Origin: Flavobacterium araucananum
GTDB taxonomy: Bacteria > Bacteroidota > Bacteroidia > Flavobacteriales > Flavobacteriaceae
Length of the DNA: 64,000 nt
Direction of reading: 5' to 3'
Assembly: GCF_002222055.1 (NCBI RefSeq)
Contig: NZ_MUGS01000017.1
Coordinates: 18,850 to 82,849, forward strand
This document shows, piece by piece, positions 62,072 through 64,000 of the stretch. Numbering within the stretch: position 1 is the first letter of the stretch; each line of letters starts with the position of its first letter. The position numbers were made by a program, and so were the translations under genes. The notes beneath the pieces are model-generated. The model did no database searches. It was not told the origin of the DNA and saw only the letters and a program-made list of their open reading frames with translations.

Positions 62072-63748
62072 TTAGGCCTTGGCATAAGCATCATCATGAA
62101 CACTTGCTACGGCTCTTCCTGAAGGATCGTTCATGTTTTTGAAAGCTTCGTCCCACTCTAAGGCAATTTTTGTACTACAGGCCACACTTGCTTCCTGAGG
62201 TACACACAGTGCTGCTGCATCGCTAGGGAAATGTTCTGCAAAGATGGAACGATAATAATATTCTTCTTTAGACGTTGGTGTCTGCAATGGGAATTTAAAT
62301 CTCGCATTTGCCAATTGCTCATCCGAAACTTCTTTGGCTACCACTTCTTTCAAAGTATCAATCCAGCTGTATCCTACTCCGTCTGAGAATTGCTCTTTTT
62401 GTCTCCAGGCTACACTTTCCGGCAACATATCTTCAAAAGCTTTACGAACTACCCATTTTTCCATTGGATGTTCTTTGTTGATCATTTTATCCTGTGGGTT
62501 GATGCGCATCGCAACATCCATAAATTCCTTGTCTAAGAAAGGTACACGACCTTCAATACCCCACGCTGCTAAACTTTTGTTGGCACGCAAACAATCGTAC
62601 ATGTGCAATTTTCCTAATTTACGAACGTTCTCTTCATGAAATTCTCTTGCATTTGGTGCTTTATGAAAGTACAAATAACCTCCAAATAACTCGTCTGCCC
62701 CTTCACCGGAAAGAACCATCTTAATTCCCATTGATTTAATAACTCTTGCCATTAACCACATTGGTGTAGATGCTCTAACCGTAGTTACGTCATATGTTTC
62801 TAAGTTGTAAATTACATCGCGAACAGCATCTAAGCCTTCCTGAATTGTAAATTTTATTTCGTGGTGAATTGTTCCAATATGTTTTGCTACAATTTGAGCA
62901 GCTGCCAAATCAGGAGAACCGTCTAATCCTACTGAAAAAGAATGCAATTGCGGATACCACGCATCTGTAGTATCATCTGACTCAATACGTTTTTGAGCAA
63001 ATTTTTTGGCTACTGCCGATGTAATAGACGAATCTAAACCTCCCGAAAGTAAAACTCCGTAAGGAACATCGCTCATTAATTGTCTGTGAACTGCTGCTTC
63101 AAGTGCTTCTTTTATCGCAGGAATACTTGTTTCGTTGTCTTTTACTGCATCATAATCTGTCCAGTCTCTTTTGTACCATTGTACAAATTCACCGTCTTTG
63201 CTTGTCATATAATGTCCCGGAGGAAATAATTCAATTTTTGTACAATATCCTTCTAAAGCTTTCAACTCAGATGCTACATAAAAGGTTCCATGCTGATCCC
63301 AACCAATATACAACGGAATAATTCCCATGTGATCACGAGCAATAAAATACTCATCTTTCTCGACATCATAAATAGCAAATCCGAAGATTCCGTTCATTTC
63401 ATCTACAAAGTGAGGACCTTTTTCTTTATAAAGTGCCAAGATAACTTCGCAGTCGCTTTCGGTCTGAAAGTTATATTTTCCTTCAAATTGTTTGCGCAAT
63501 TCTCTGTGGTTGTAAATCTCACCATTTGCAGCCAAAACCAATTTTTTATCTTCGGTAAATAAAGGTTGTTTTCCTGAAGCTGGATCTACAATTGCCAAAC
63601 GCTCGTGCGATAAAATTGCTTTATCATTGCTGTAAATTCCGCTCCAGTCCGGTCCGCGGTGACGAATGATTTTAGACATTTCTAATACTTGAGGTCTTAA
63701 TGTTTCGGCTTTTTGCTTTAGATCAAAGGCACATACGATTCCACACAT
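62072..63748 (-). CDS. asnB: Asparagine synthase B (glutamine-hydrolysing)
   Basis: The product has 558 aa. It makes asparagine from aspartate, ATP and glutamine. The glutaminase site is complete: nucleophile C2 in MCGIVCAFD, R50 in HERLAIVD, N75 in ANGEIYNH, and SESDCEV-like TESDCEVILALY. Synthetase: LLSGGLDSSITSAVAKKF, VLSGEGADELFGGYLYF, AWRQKEQFSDGVGYSWIDTL. A CATCTTTG on its strand at 63800-63793 is near to a -7 element. The paralogue at 60148-61764 shares its whole length, so the two come from duplication. Confidence 0.95.
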   Translation of the reverse strand: MCGIVCAFDLKQKAETLRPQVLEMSKIIRHRGPDWSGIYSNDKAILSHERLAIVDPASGKQPLFTEDKKLVLAANGEIYNHRELRKQFEGKYNFQTESDCEVILALYKEKGPHFVDEMNGIFGFAIYDVEKDEYFIARDHMGIIPLYIGWDQHGTFYVASELKALEGYCTKIELFPPGHYMTSKDGEFVQWYKRDWTDYDAVKDNETSIPAIKEALEAAVHRQLMSDVPYGVLLSGGLDSSITSAVAKKFAQKRIESDDTTDAWYPQLHSFSVGLDGSPDLAAAQIVAKHIGTIHHEIKFTIQEGLDAVRDVIYNLETYDVTTVRASTPMWLMARVIKSMGIKMVLSGEGADELFGGYLYFHKAPNAREFHEENVRKLGKLHMYDCLRANKSLAAWGIEGRVPFLDKEFMDVAMRINPQDKMINKEHPMEKWVVRKAFEDMLPESVAWRQKEQFSDGVGYSWIDTLKEVVAKEVSDEQLANARFKFPLQTPTSKEEYYYRSIFAEHFPSDAAALCVPQEASVACSTKIALEWDEAFKNMNDPSGRAVASVHDDAYAKA

Positions 63749-64000
63749 AATTATATATTTTTATTTTTTATTTAAATTTCTCTTTCTTATGGCAAAGATG
63801 CATTAATGGTTACAATCGAAAAACATAAATATTCATTTCAGTTATAATTTTAAACCATAAAATTGTTTTTACATATAAAATGTAAAATTTTAGTACAAAA
63901 AAAAGCCCTAAACTTAAAAATTTTAATTTCAGCCCTAAACAAAGCACAAAACACAAGGTTTTAAACCAATATTTGAATTAAGTTTTATGATATTTTAGAA

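Overview
The window reads as a piece of chromosome from a Flavobacterium-like member of the Bacteroidota. The signs are AT-rich DNA, promoters of the TTG-N19-22-TANNTTTG type, a fused SecDF, a PorP/SprF - OmpA - gliding-motility C-terminal-domain (T9SS type B) gene set, TonB receptors with CarboxypepD-like plug extensions, CHASE3/PAS histidine kinases and very many lineage-typical proteins. No rRNA, tRNA, CRISPR array, transposase or phage module is visible.

Layout. 1-459 holds the start of a DUF5723 outer-membrane-type protein. 600-7460 is a stress and envelope block: Dps, CsbD, then an AraC regulator / single-domain response regulator / CHASE3-PAS histidine kinase operon, a striking 16 x 13-bp tandem repeat, and a run of small envelope proteins (DUF4142 lipoprotein, beta-barrel, Lmo0937-like, YtxH, holin-like, unknown). 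7461-8203 is packed with dispersed repeats and hairpins. prfA follows at 8204-9280. 9300-20600 is accessory: a tightly coupled operon of eukaryotic-like protein kinase, small unknown protein and TPR protein; a HEAT protein; a PAS-LuxR regulator; a methyltransferase sitting between two copies of another gene's promoter and start; DUF5995, PhzF and a class-C beta-lactamase-like hydrolase. 20720-33208 has topoisomerase III, an MFS transporter, a probable iron-uptake locus (two TonB receptors and a DUF4198 protein that share a palindromic operator), an APC permease and a stand-alone kinase of the polyvalent-protein type.

33250-63748 is mostly housekeeping: valS, a T9SS-linked operon, an aspartyl protease with PDZ domain, an aminotransferase, folE, cysS, yidD, lgt, secDF, mdh, gyrB, an M16 peptidase and two asparagine synthase B paralogues.

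Most worth a second look: (1) the upstream asparagine-synthase paralogue (60148-61764) has lost the glutaminase nucleophile Cys (it is Ser) and two other glutaminase residues while keeping the synthetase half, and has its own promoter; (2) the kinase / small protein / TPR operon at 9625-12235, with 2-nt and TTGA start-stop junctions; (3) the methyltransferase cassette between direct repeats at 15185-16828; (4) the isolated polyvalent-type kinase at 32567-33208. None of these can be shown to be a new system from sequence alone; each has a stated test.
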